Origin: Bog-473 sp963800725
GTDB lineage: Bacteria > Actinomycetota > Acidimicrobiia > Acidimicrobiales > RAAP-2
Reading direction: 5' to 3'
NCBI GenBank assembly: GCA_963800725.1
Contig: CAWDCE010000008.1
Span: 1-64,000 of the forward strand
DNA length: 64,000 nucleotides
Made by a program: the position numbers and the translations under genes. The notes below the pieces were generated by a model. That model had not been told where the DNA came from. It was given only the letters and a program-made list of their open reading frames with translations, and ran no database searches. Numbering within the stretch: the stretch's first letter is position 1; every line of letters begins with the position of its first letter. Below, one piece after another: positions 9,068 through 18,729 of this stretch.

Positions 9068-9118
9068 GGAAGTTGCACTGAAAGTGGTGCAGCTGTTCTT
9101 CCGCCTCGGGTGTTTTTG

Positions 9119-10531
9119 TTACATGGTTTCCCAGGTGGCAGAGCCGACCTTGGGATCCATTACGTTGATGCCGAGCTCGAGCAACCTTTTTCGAACAAGA
9201 TCGGACGTTGCCCAATCTTTCTTTTCTCGAGCTGATTTGCGCAACTCGAGAAGTAGTTCGACAACGGAGACGGCTTGAGCACTGGATACTACGTGACTGG
9301 TATCACGCAGTGTCAGTCCCAGCACCGCCGCTAGTTCCTCCAGGGCAGCGGTCAAGCTGGCTTTAGTTTGAGCATTCGTCGTGTCTGCCAAGATTTGATC
9401 CGCTACGCCGCGCAGCACGGTGAGTGCTTCCGGCGTGTTGAAGTCGTCATCCATCGCTTCGACGAACCTTGCTCGAACATCAGCGATTAGTTTTGCATCG
9501 AGTTCTGTCGAGCCAGTCGCGTCCGGCGTACCACCAGAAACCCGCGCTTTGACCAGCTTTTTCAAGCTGCTACGTGCTGCATCCAGTGCCGTGTCGGTGA
9601 AATCGACCGAGCCCCGGTAATGAGTCTGCAGCAGAAACAGGCGGATGGTGTCAGGCGTGTAGCGGTTGAGGAGGCTCTGGATGGTCGTGAAGTTGCCTTC
9701 CGATTTGCCCATCTTTTTGCCGCCTACTGTAACGAGCCCGTTGTGCAGCCAATACTTCGCGAGATCGTGCTCGTGCAACGCTTCTGACTGAGTGATCTCG
9801 TTCTCGTGGTGCGGGAAGATCAGGTCCTGCCCGCCAGCGTGAATGTCGATCGTCTCTCCCAGCACGTGCTTGATCATGGTAGAGCACTCGATGTGCCAAC
9901 CGGGACGTCCTTTGCCCCATGGGCTCTGCCAGCCGGTTTCGTCCGGCTTGACACCTTTCCATAGAGCAAAGTCGATCTGATTGCGCTTACGGTCTTTTAG
10001 CTCGTCCTGGCTGCGCACTTGCATGCGCGCTCCGACGATCTGTTCCTCCGGGCTCTGCTTGCGCAGTTTGCCCGCTGGTTCGTAGGAAGAGACGTCGAAA
10101 TAGACGTCACCTTCCGACACATAAGCGTGACCTTTGTCGATCAGTTTCTCAATGAAATCCATCATGCGCTCGAGATACTCCGTTGCCTTCGGCTCAAAGT
10201 CCGGAGTGAGAGTGTTGAGCGCACGCATGTCTTTCCAGAACTGAAAGATGTTTTCTCGAGTCAATTGCTCGGGCGTGATACCACTTTCGCTCGAGCGATT
10301 GATGATTTTGTCATCGACATCGGTGATGTTGCGGGCGAAAGTGACTTCGTATCCGACATATTTCAGATAGCGAACAACGAAGTCGGAGACGATTGCCGAG
10401 CGCGCATGACCGATGTGAGCGAGGTCATAGACAGTAGGTCCGCACGCGTACATGCTGACCTTCTGCCCCTCGAGGGGGACGAATTTTTCCTTTGCCCCAG
10501 ATAGAGTGTTGAAGAATCGCAAGTTAGACAT
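9119..10531 (-). CDS. cysS: Cysteinyl-tRNA synthetase
   Basis: Charges tRNA-Cys with cysteine; class I synthetase in the cytoplasm. 470 residues, normal length, uninterrupted. Seen: zinc-ligand start YACGPTVYDLAHIGHARS with the HIGH motif, NITDVDDKIINR, the second zinc/active-site stretch RPGWHIECSTM and FPHHENEITQSEA, and KMSKS as KKMGKSEGNF. The start follows GGAG. The hisS remnant lies 51 bases downstream on the same strand; cysS-hisS pairing hints at an ancestral synthetase operon. Confidence 0.97.
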   Translation of the reverse strand: MSNLRFFNTLSGAKEKFVPLEGQKVSMYACGPTVYDLAHIGHARSAIVSDFVVRYLKYVGYEVTFARNITDVDDKIINRSSESGITPEQLTRENIFQFWKDMRALNTLTPDFEPKATEYLERMMDFIEKLIDKGHAYVSEGDVYFDVSSYEPAGKLRKQSPEEQIVGARMQVRSQDELKDRKRNQIDFALWKGVKPDETGWQSPWGKGRPGWHIECSTMIKHVLGETIDIHAGGQDLIFPHHENEITQSEALHEHDLAKYWLHNGLVTVGGKKMGKSEGNFTTIQSLLNRYTPDTIRLFLLQTHYRGSVDFTDTALDAARSSLKKLVKARVSGGTPDATGSTELDAKLIADVRARFVEAMDDDFNTPEALTVLRGVADQILADTTNAQTKASLTAALEELAAVLGLTLRDTSHVVSSAQAVSVVELLLELRKSAREKKDWATSDLVRKRLLELGINVMDPKVGSATWETM

Positions 10532-10635
10532 GGGAACTCCGTTTGTCTATGTTGTTATTTATCGAATCCGGCAGAAGGCTTAATCCCCCTGACTGCAAAA
10601 ATGAGCGTAGATGCGCGGCAGTTCGGTGCGATGTA

Positions 10636-11010
10636 TCACCAACCGTACTGGATCGATTCGGTCGCTCCGTCTGTGAAGACCGTCATCTTGAGCGGATTGC
10701 CAATGTGAGCCGGATGAACAATTTCCGGCTTCGTAACGTCCTCGACGTTGATATCGATGGCTGTTGCCGCGCCAGGCTGGCTGGTGTCAGCAGCCTCTAT
10801 TACGAAGTGGTACTTCCCTGGCACCTTGAAGTGCAAGGTGACGACTGAAGTCTCTACCCCATCCGATTTCTCGTCATGAACGACCGCGTCAACACCGAGC
10901 ATGAACTCGAACTTGTGATCGAAGTTGGCGGATCGATTGCCTGAAAAATTACACCCGGACAGGACCATTGCTACTGAGACTACACTCAGGAGATGGAAGA
11001 AGTTTTGCAT
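10636..11010 (-). CDS. Putative lipoprotein, 124 aa
   Basis: N-terminal lipoprotein signal: hydrophobic SVVSVAMVLSGC with the lipobox LSGC, Cys19 as the lipidated residue. The mature part is beta-rich (VETSVVTLHFKVPGKYHFVI, AATAIDINVEDV), suggesting a small extracytoplasmic beta-sandwich. AAAGGA precedes the ATG. No family recognised. Confidence 0.65.
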   Translation of the reverse strand: MQNFFHLLSVVSVAMVLSGCNFSGNRSANFDHKFEFMLGVDAVVHDEKSDGVETSVVTLHFKVPGKYHFVIEAADTSQPGAATAIDINVEDVTKPEIVHPAHIGNPLKMTVFTDGATESIQYGW

Positions 11011-11036
11011 TGAAAGTCCTTTGCTCTGGCGAAGCG

Positions 11037-11324
11037 TTAGGTCCGTCGAGCCCAGATGAGGGCCCGAGCGCTAACCATGTCCTTTACCTCGATGGCTGCA
11101 ACGGCATCGGCGCCGCCAATGCCGTCTAGCAATCGGCAGGTGCAGTAGTCGCAAACAACTGCGCCGTGCATGACGTTCTCATTGCCGCGAACACCGCCCG
11201 ATTCACCAAGGCAAACCTGGCAATTGTCGCGCGGTTGCTCTTGCAGCATTTGCGCTTCGTCGTCGCGTTCTTGTCGCTTCGTGAGGCGAGCGTGCTCGCG
11301 ACGCGCTGTGTTTTTTTTCGACAC
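11037..11324 (-). CDS. Hypothetical small Cys-pair protein, 95 aa
   Basis: Not recognised. GTG start 11 bases after AAAGGA. The N-terminus is a highly charged helix (ARREHARLTKRQERDDEAQM), followed by CQVC and later CDYCTC, four to five cysteines that could form a zinc site, and a short hydrophobic tail. G+C is higher than in cysS. Confidence 0.5.
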   Translation of the reverse strand: MSKKNTARREHARLTKRQERDDEAQMLQEQPRDNCQVCLGESGGVRGNENVMHGAVVCDYCTCRLLDGIGGADAVAAIEVKDMVSARALIWARRT

Positions 11325-11399
11325 TGGACTTCGGTTCCTTTCTACGAACTTTAGATCGCAATAAGATGCAACGACGAGCGTGATTGGCTTGTGAGGGGC

Positions 11400-11568
11400 T
11401 TACTTGCCCTTCTTAACTTCCGGCTTCTTGTCGCCCTTACCGTCCTTGCCGAGCGGCCGGAGCCTTGCCGTCCTTCTTGGCCTTCTCGGCCTGCTGGCGC
11501 TCCTGCTCCTTGACCCATTTGTCTTCGGCAGCCTTGCCGCGATCGCTGAGGGGGTTGTTATTGGACAT
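11400..11568 (-). CDS. Small charged protein, faintly like ATPase inhibitor IF1, one frame break
   Basis: About 55 residues. AAAGG precedes the ATG at 11568, giving MSNNNPLSDRGKAAEDKWV followed by KEQERQQAEKAKKDGKAP. The frame changes near 11460 and the adjoining frame ends LGKDGKGDKKPEVKKGK. The helix GKAAEDKWVKEQERQQAEK resembles the inhibitory helix of IF1-type proteins (xKAxEDxWxxExE), but the similarity is short and the call is tentative. The Lys-rich tail may bind nucleic acid or membrane. Confidence 0.45.
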
Positions 11569-11732
11569 GTTGAAACCTTTCTTGTCACTCTGTGCTTGGT
11601 GATGGTTGGTGATTGCCAGCACTTCCGTTCTTGGAAGCGCTCAGGTTACCCCTCGCTGCCAGGCGGGATTGCTCGACAGCGGGAGAGTTCGAAGACGAGC
11701 ACCCCTCGTTGAGTGTCGTCAATCTGGTTGAC

Positions 11733-12558
11733 TCAGACGACGGGCGGCTTGGGATGCTGATTCGCATCCTCAGCCGTCTCGGTGGTCGGAGCAGTTGTCG
11801 GCTCATCCTTCGGTTCGGCATGCGGCGCGGGCGCAGCGTCTTTCGCCGGTTCCGCGTCGTTAGTCGGAATCGGAGTGTCCAGCTTCCGGCGTAGCCGAAG
11901 GCGAAGGCTCGTTGTCGGCCTCGACTACAACGTCGGTCGGCTCTGAATTAACCGCGGTTCCGTCGCCAAATTTTGACCGCCCGGTGCCTTTGCCGCCGAT
12001 GGCGACGGACTGCTGAGTGACCTCAGGCTTAAAATCGTCCTGCTTCGTCTCAGCCTTGGCGATCTCGGCCAGGATCCAGGCGGTGAAGGCCGCTTCGCTG
12101 TAGCGGCGAGGATTGCTTACCACCGACGGAATCGCGCCGATAAGCAGGACCACTGCGGCTGTATAGAGCGCCGGAGCAAATCCGGCGAACGCGAGGCTGG
12201 CGAACATCCAGGAAGTGATCTTCCAGCTGATTGCGGAGAGCAGGACGGCAAACGCCGTACTTGTCGCCAGGGAGCCCCACAGTCCGAGCTTGAGGAAGAA
12301 GCCGAAATACCGGCGTGGGCTGAACCGCTTCGGATCCCAATCGCGGCGGATCAGGAAGAAGAGAGCTCCGCCCGCTACCGAGATGAACAGTGCCAAAATC
12401 ACAGAGATCAAAACGGCGAAGTTAACCAGCGAGACGAACGCTGCCATCAGGATGCCGCCAGTGAAACTCGCGCCTGGTAGATGCGGGACGATCACATAAA
12501 CGGTAAACATCGTGATGATGAGCGACCAGAGGACGTGGTGAGATTTTTTGCTGGACAT
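11733..12558 (-). CDS. Membrane protein with acidic/Pro-rich tail, one frame break
   Basis: Unknown integral membrane protein, about 275 residues. Start at 12558 (MSSKKSHHVLWSLIITM). Four or five hydrophobic segments: LIITMFTVYVIVPHL, FVSLVNFAVLISVILALFI, LGLWGSLATSTAFAVLL and LYTAAVVLLIGAIPSVV. The cytoplasmic-looking tail is rich in Glu, Pro, Thr and Ala. The frame breaks near 11880; the adjoining frame continues PTNDAEPAKDAAPAPHAEPK to the stop at 11733, keeping the same composition. A possible transport or scaffolding role cannot be inferred. Confidence 0.55.
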
Positions 12559-12685
12559 AGTGTCGATTCCTAAGTTGCCGTAAAAGCCGCGGTTGCCGGT
12601 GGCGGGCGGACCGACGAACTGTTGGTCCACCAGAGATCCACAGCTAGCGGATCTCAATGCCGGCTCGTGGAATTCTCTCCATGGA

Positions 12686-15525
12686 TCAGTGCTGTTGATT
12701 CAGCACCGTTGCGCATGGCGAGCAGACTTCTGGGTAGCTGTCGTCACTACCCACGGTGGTGCGGAAGTTCCAGCAGCGCGGGCACTTTACGCCGGTAGCT
12801 GGAACAACAACTGCCATCACTCCGGTAGCTTGAGCGCTAGCCCAAGTCAGTGCAGGGAGAGATGTATCGACGCCTTCTTTGGCAGCGCTGACGGAGGCGT
12901 CAGACGTCATCAGCAGGGCGGCAAGTTCGCTGCCGAGAGCGAGTGCGAGCACGGCTTGTGCCTCACTCTCGAAGGTCAGCATGACGTGCGCCTCTTGCGT
13001 CTTGCCCAGCTTGGATTGAGCTCTTGCAGCTCCAGCGCTTTGTTCGAAACGGAACGCACTTTGAGCAGATCGCTCCACTGTGAGGCGAGTTCGTCGTTTC
13101 GGAAATTTGCTGTCCAGGTCGGATAGTTCGCAAGAAGAACGCTCTCTTCTGTCGCTCCGTCATGCCGCGTGCGCATGGACGACGGCATATGCTGCCAAAC
13201 GTCTTCCGCCAGGTGCGGCGTGACTGGTACCATCAGGCGCACCAGGGCTTGCAGCAAATGCTCCAGGACCGTTTGTGCGCTGCGACGGCTCTTCGAGTCG
13301 CTGCCGTGTGTGTACAATCTGTCTTTGACGACGTCGAAGTACAGGCTGGATACATCCACAGCACAGAAGTTCTGCAGCAGCTGACAGACCTTATGGAACT
13401 CGTAGCGATCGAAGTGCTGCTCGACTTGGGCGACGACCTGGTGCAGTCGGTGCAGTAAGAACTGGTCGAGCTGTGTCAGTTCGCTGAGCGGCACTTGATT
13501 CACAGACGGGTCGAAGTCGTTCAGGTTTCCGAGAAGGAAGCGCATCGTGTTGCGCAGCTTGCCGTAGTCGTTGGCTAGCTGAGCGAGCATCTTGTCGCCG
13601 ACGCGCATGTCTTCCGTGTAGTTGACCGAAGCCACCCACAGGCGCAAAACATCGGCGCCGTACTTGCGCACGACATCGTCGGGGTTGACGACGTTGCCCT
13701 TTTTCTTGGACATTTTTTCGCCCTTCTCGTCGAGCACAAAGCCGTGCGTGAGCACAGTCTTGTAGGGCGCTCGTCCGTTCAGCATGACGCTGGTCCAGAG
13801 CAGTGACTGGAACCATCCGCGGTGTTGATCGCTGCCTTCGAGAACCATTTCGAAAGGCGAGCCGCGAAGCTGTGGAAGTCTGTCGACGACAGCAGCATGG
13901 CTGACTCCTGAGTCAAACCACACGTCCATCGTGTCTGTTTCCTTGACGAACTTCTTGCCTGAGCAAGCAGAGCATGCGAAGTCATCGCCCAGGAAGTGCT
14001 CAGCTTCGTGCTGCCACCAGGCGTTCGAGCCTTCCGTTTCGAAAACTCGAGCAACGCGCTCGACGCTCTCGCCAGTCATAAGGTGCTGACCGCACGATTG
14101 GCAATCGAATACAGGAAGAGGTACACCCCAAGCGCGCTGACGACTAACGCACCAGTCATCGCGTTCCTGCAGAAAGCCCATTATGCGGTTGTGTCCGGTG
14201 GACGGAAACCAATCGACACCGTTGACTGCGGCCGCTGCTTGCTCTTTGCACGAGTCAACCGAAGCGAACCATTGCGGAGCGGCCCGTTCTACCAGCGGCT
14301 TTTCGCACCGCCAGCAGTGCGGATACTTGTGCGTATACTTGCCCGAGCTGAGCAACTTCTGCAATGAACGAAGATGTTCAGTCACTGCACCGTTGGCCTT
14401 CTCGAAGTGCATGCCGGCAAAGGGACCGGTTTCGCAGTCATCAGCCCGCGTCCGTCGAGCGGACAGAGAACGTCAAGCTTGTACGCGCGTCCGACCTTAT
14501 AGTCTTCACCGCCAAAGCCAGGCGCTATGTGCACGACGCCTGTGCCCATGGTGGGTAGGACATGCTTAGACAGCACGACAGGGCTGGCTCTATCAAGCCA
14601 GGGATGCCGTGTCTCAACGAACTCGAGCTCTCGCCCTTTCGTTGAGCCAAGCAGTTCGCTTCGCCTAATTTGACTGCACTGACAAACGATTCTCTGAGCG
14701 CTGAAGCGACAACTAGCACGCCGTGCTCGTTTGTGAGCAAGAAGTCGTAGTCGAGGTCAGAGTTCACAGCCATCGCCGTGTTGCCTGGCAATGACCACGC
14801 AGTAGTCGTCCAAGCTACGAACGAGACAGGCACTTCGCTTGGAACAAGGTTGGCAACGGCGTACCCGCGCTTTTGTTCACTTCGAATAGTACATGCACTG
14901 CTTCGCACGTGTAGTCTTTCTCTTCGACCTCGGCGTGAGCGAGGGCTGTTTCGCAGGTCGGGCACCAGTGGACAGGCTTCAAGCCCTTGTACAGGTAGCC
15001 GTTTTCCGCCATCTTGCCGAACACTCGGACTTGAGCTGCCTCAAAATCTTTGTGCATGGTGAGATAACGGTTGTCCCAATCAGCGAGAACTCCGAGCCGC
15101 TTGAACTGCTCTTCTTGCCCGTTGACGTTCGTCAGAGCGTGTTCAGCACAACGCTGGCGCAACTCCAGAGGTGTTACAGCCGAACGTCCGCCCTTCACTG
15201 TCTTGAGGACAGCGTTTTCTATCGGCAGACCGTGCGTGTCATAGCCCGGGACGAAGGGTGCGTAAAAGCCTCGAAGGGTCTTGTACTTGACCATAACGTC
15301 TTTGAGGACTTTGTTGAGGGCTGTGCCCATGTGTATCGTGGGGGCGCTGGCGTAGGGAGGTCCGTCGTGGAGGACGAACTTCGGGTTAGCGGCTCTTGAA
15401 GCCGTGCTTTTTGCATAGACTTGCCGTTCAGTCCAGAGACGTTGAAGTTCTGGCTCTCGCGCGGCGGAGTTCGCTCGCTGAGAAAACGCTGTGCTCGGCA
15501 AGTTAACTGGGTAGGACTTGCTCAT
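12686..15525 (-). CDS. ileS: Isoleucyl-tRNA synthetase, at least four frame breaks
   Basis: Class I synthetase charging tRNA-Ile, with an editing domain for misactivated valine. Joined frames give about 946 residues, the normal bacterial length. In order: start MSKSYPVNLPSTAF (15525), the HIGH-equivalent HMGTALNKVLKD, YDTHGLPIENAV, editing-domain pieces FVAWTTTAWSLPGNTAMAV and GTGVVHIAPGFGGEDY, the tRNA-binding region CVSRQRAWGVPLPVF, DVWFDSGVSH, LEGSDQHRGWFQS, KMSKS as KMSKKKGNVV, and the C-terminal zinc finger VKCPRCWNF...CSPC. Frames change near 14850, 14560, 14410 and 13050, each time rejoining conserved sequence. The gene should be essential, so indel error is likelier than decay. A small stem (12688-12705) overlaps the stop. 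Confidence 0.93.
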
Positions 15526-15990
15526 AGGTTTATCTTTCTGTGTCGTTCTCGCCTTGGTCAGGCGAATGTTGCATGGCATGCAGCGAGAACGAGCACTAGC
15601 CCGTAGTCTCGCTGCTCGTTAACGGCTCGAATCGTGTGAGCGCGGTCTAATGGCAGGGTCCATTTAGGCAGTCCTTTCGTTGTTCTTCGTGCTTGTCGTG
15701 TCATCGCGAAGCGCGCGTGAAGCCAGAAGGCTTTGCACGGCAGATCCAAACACGCGCGCTTGTATGCGGCGTCTCTGCTTCGCAATGTGCATCTTTAGGA
15801 AGTTGGATGTGGTTTTTGAGTCAACCGCTTGGATCTGAGAGAGTGTTAGCACCTCTTGATAACACTTCCGCATGCGCGCGTGCTTGATAGAACCCTTCTT
15901 GTGTTACGGGCGCGAAGTATTCCAAGACGTGTGCTACGGGCGTATTCGGGGAAATTAGACTCTTTCGTGCATTTTATTTAGACTTGCGCG
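15526..15990. other. Intergenic upstream of ileS
   Basis: No credible gene. Contains a near-direct repeat gtgttacgggcg (about 15902) and gtgctacgggcg (about 15931) and should hold the ileS promoter. No T-box-like structure was recognised. Confidence 0.45.
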
Positions 15991-16004
15991 CAGAAATGGA
16001 GGTA

Positions 16005-16168
16005 TGCCAACTGCGCCAACTATTGTGAACTGTAAAGGTTGCGCGAAAAGTGCGATCGAATTGTGCGATTCAAGATGGGTCTCGTCCTGCCATATAGATG
16101 CGGCTTTGCAGCTATAAAGGCTGGGCTTAAGTTCAACGTCTGCATCTAGTAGCCTGGGGCGTTTTTTT
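16005..16168 (+). ncRNA. Candidate structured small RNA or Cys-rich micro-ORF with terminator
   Basis: tagatgc (16095-16101) pairs with gcatcta (16142-16148), enclosing smaller helices. aggct/agcct lies close to a seven-T run at 16162-16168, giving an intrinsic-terminator-like end. The same strand has a 38-codon frame from 16009 (MPTAPTIVNCKGCAK..., with CxxC and two more Cys), but its GGAGG is only one base from the ATG, too close for normal initiation. A small RNA is the simpler reading. No known family recognised. Confidence 0.3.
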
Positions 16169-16218
16169 CAGGGAAGAAAAACCTTGAAGGGTTTGTAATT
16201 GGCTCGATAAGCCATTTT

Positions 16219-16250
16219 GCTTGATACGAACCGTGCTGTTCGTATCAAGC
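16219..16250. repeat. Perfect 12-bp inverted repeat at the 3' end of the GH16 gene
   Basis: gcttgatacgaa (16219-16230) and ttcgtatcaagc (16239-16250), loop ccgtgctg. It begins 9 bases past the GH16 stop, so it probably ends that minus-strand transcript, though only a short A/T stretch follows. Confidence 0.6.
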
Positions 16251-16258
16251 AGATGGTG

Positions 16259-17100
16259 TCATTGCTTTATCGCATCGTAGCGCTTGTCTGCGTAGACGCG
16301 CACATAATCAATTGTCATCGTTTGTGGGAAACTCGTGGTCTCGTCCGGGCTACCGGCCAATCTCCACCCACTGCAAGGTTCAGCAGGATAAAGAACGGCT
16401 GATCATATGCCCAACGTTTACCAGGCATATCAGCAGGCGTTCTCGTGGAGTACAGGTTACCGTCCACGTAAAAGCGGATCACTTCAGGTTCCCATTCGAT
16501 GGCGAAGTTGTGAAAGTCCTGACAAAGCTTTTCGCCGTTAGGCAACGGATACTTTGCTGTCAATGCATTTGCGCCGGAATATCCAGGACCGTGCAGACTG
16601 CCGTTGTTGATGGTAGGCTCGCGACCGACGTTTTCCATGATGTCGATTTCGCCGCACTCAGGCCAGCCAACCTTGTCGATGTTCGCTCCGAGCATCCAGA
16701 AGGCAGGCCATATCCCCTGTCCGAAAGGCAGTTTGATGCGAGCTTCAAACCGGCCATAGCGCTGAGAAAATTTGCCTTTAGTAAGCAGTCTTGCCGAGGT
16801 GAATTCTTGTTTGATGCCATCTTGGCCGGTGAAGGATTCTTTGATCGCTTTGACGACAAGGTTTCCTTGCCCATCGAGAGCGGAATTCTCGCGGCGATCG
16901 GTGTATGTTTCCAGCTCATGGTTGCCGAATCCGTGTCCACCGAGGTCGTAGTTCCATTTTGCTTGGTCGGGTGCGCTTCCTTCCGGGCCATCAAACTCAT
17001 CGGACCAAAGCAAAATGTAGTTTGTCTTGTGCGCCTGGGCGCGAACAGCTAGCAGAGCAATTAAGCAAACCGCAGCAGCGAAACAAATCAAGAACCCCAT
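16259..17100 (-). CDS. Secreted GH16 beta-glucanase, C-terminal frame break
   Basis: Endo-acting glycoside hydrolase of family 16 (laminarinase/lichenase type) cleaving beta-1,3 or mixed glucans outside the cell. A GAGGAG ribosome site precedes the start. Signal peptide FAAAVCLIALLAVRAQA (about residues 7-23). Catalytic motif GEIDIMENVG (ExDxxE, nucleophile and acid/base Glu), preceded by RFEARIKLPFGQGIWPAFWM. The frame breaks near 16345: after GGDWP the adjoining frame reads GSPDETTSFPQTMTIDYVRV, the standard GH16 ending, to the stop at 16259. Full length about 280 residues. No carbohydrate-binding module. Confidence 0.9.
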
Positions 17101-17364
17101 GGTTCTTCTCCTCTTCTGGTGCTTGGCACTCGTTTTAGAAATGGGTCGGACTGGCGCGGCGACACGAAAATACGATACAGCCTTTTAGCTGCACCGATTC
17201 ATTTTTTGCGGGTGTCAAGTAACGGGTGTGGGTTCGTTCACGATTTAAAAATAAGATGCTTAATCGGAGCCTATCTCGAAGCTCCTGCGAGACTCAAGCC
17301 GGGCGGTCTAAAATTTTCTGATTCTCAGTGATGACAGATGTTATAGCCACGATAGCGACGCGAA

Positions 17365-18090
17365 TCAGGTTGAGGGCATCTGCATAGGGAGCGTAATCCA
17401 CAACTTGCAATGCTTGGATTTCACGACTGAGCCGCATGCCCCATTCATTAAGGTGGTCAAGCGATAGCACAAATATAGTGCGAGCCATGAGCTTTCGTAT
17501 CGGCGGCCCGGGCGAATGGGTTCGTTCAGAGTCGAGAGGTGCTGCTCATCGAACGGGCCGATTGGACCGCCGCTGATGGCAAAATGAAATTCTCCTGCGT
17601 TGGCTTTTGTGTTGCAGAACGAAGCTGCGACTTCCACCGTTGTTTTCTCAAGCACGTTGACCAGCTGTAAAATCAGTGCATGAATGATCTGCTTCACTCT
17701 GGCGCGATCTGCGATGACCAGAGGTGGCATCGCATCGATTTTCAAATTAAGACCAATTCCTTTACCCTCCATGAGAAAAGCCAGGTGGTCTGTTGTCTCA
17801 GCGATTACTGCTCGAATGTCAAAGGGAGCAGAGTCGATTCTTAGATTGTTTTGCATCAATCTGGATAAGGTAACGGTGTCGTCGAGTGCCGCCAACATGA
17901 TGCGCGTCGATTGTTCCAATACCTGAGCGAGGGTTCGCTGGTGCGGATCCAACTGACTGGTTAAAAGCAGCTCGTTGATGCCTATCACGCCACCGAGCAC
18001 CGTGCGCATCTCATGGCTGAGATCCGACGTGAGTTTGCTTACGTCTATAGCCGTGTCGTCGTCATGCGCGGTCTTTATGTCCAAATTCAT
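17365..18090 (-). CDS. Histidine kinase-like protein with degenerate ATPase domain
   Basis: The H box DLSHEMRTVLGGVIGINELL follows a short N-terminus with no sensor or membrane segment. Then come a phosphoacceptor helix pair and a HATPase-like region (VIADRARVKQIIHALILQLV as N-box equivalent, LALYLCYRLTTLMNG as the end). The G1 DxGxG motif is absent; the region reads FAISGGPIGPFDEQ. The start at 18090 gives MNLDIKTAHDDD; a TTG at 18159 would add 23 residues. Only about 242 residues, small for a kinase. It may be a phosphotransfer or scaffold protein; inference only. A minor frame error near 17500 is possible. Confidence 0.65.
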   Translation of the reverse strand: MNLDIKTAHDDDTAIDVSKLTSDLSHEMRTVLGGVIGINELLLTSQLDPHQRTLAQVLEQSTRIMLAALDDTVTLSRLMQNNLRIDSAPFDIRAVIAETTDHLAFLMEGKGIGLNLKIDAMPPLVIADRARVKQIIHALILQLVNVLEKTTVEVAASFCNTKANAGEFHFAISGGPIGPFDEQHLSTLNEPIRPGRRYESSWLALYLCYRLTTLMNGACGSVVKSKHCKLWITLPMQMPST

Positions 18091-18206
18091 TCTCGAAGGC
18101 TGGGTCGATGGAGCATAGTCTAAGCTTTGCTGTCGCCATCGTCCACCGCTTCGAAACAAGAGCAGGATAAGAGCTTGGTTGTGTGGGTGGAAAACCAGTC
18201 AAAATA

Positions 18207-18240
18207 AAACATGGACAAAAGTCGACTTTCGCCCATGTTT
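18207..18240 (-). terminator. Terminator of the 42-aa membrane peptide gene
   Basis: aaacatgg (18207-18214) pairs with ccatgttt (18233-18240). On the minus strand it is followed by TATTTTGAC, a T-rich tail, 20 bases past the peptide's stop codon. Confidence 0.6.
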
Positions 18241-18259
18241 GCAACGCGGACATCTTCAA

Positions 18260-18388
18260 TTACACGGCCAGGCAGACAAGTTCCGCCAAAGCTCCGACTA
18301 CTGGAATTGGCTGCAGTATCTTGGCGGCTAGCCATAGCAGCGCGTTTACAAAGAATTTGCGATACCAAGGTTCACGTTTCTTTTTCAT
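18260..18388 (-). CDS. Small membrane-associated peptide, 42 aa
   Basis: Short frame with full expression signals: AAAAGG 7 bases before the ATG at 18388, stop TAA at 18260, then an intrinsic terminator. The protein begins MKKKREPWYRKFFVN and continues ALLWLAAKILQPIPVVGALA, a basic N-terminus followed by an amphipathic or single transmembrane helix. No family recognised. The layout resembles small regulatory or toxin-type membrane peptides, but that is inference. Confidence 0.55.
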   Translation of the reverse strand: MKKKREPWYRKFFVNALLWLAAKILQPIPVVGALAELVCLAV

Positions 18389-18729
18389 TTTGTGCCTTTT
18401 CTAGATCGACTTTCCACATTGCCATATTTCCACGCTGGCTATTAAGGAGGGGTTAAGAGCTGATCTGCTATATCCGCTTGTTTTGTGCGTCTGAATGCCG
18501 CTCGATAAGCCCGATGCACAAGGTAAAACTTTTGCTGCATAAGATAGTTTTTGACATCTCCCCTTGCTGTGGTATCGCAGGCGGTGCTTACTTGCTCAAA
18601 AAATTATTCTGACGTGTAAGGTTAGGAAGTTGTGCTGCCCGTATTCAAAAAGCAAAGGTTTGAATATGGGGCAGATGCTTCTAATGTATTTGATATCAAT
18701 TTAGTTTCTTGCCGCTGATCTTTCGACTA

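Noticed and set aside
16009..16125. 38-codon Cys-rich gene
   Set aside because: GGAGG is one base from the ATG, too close for initiation; kept only as an alternative to the RNA candidate.
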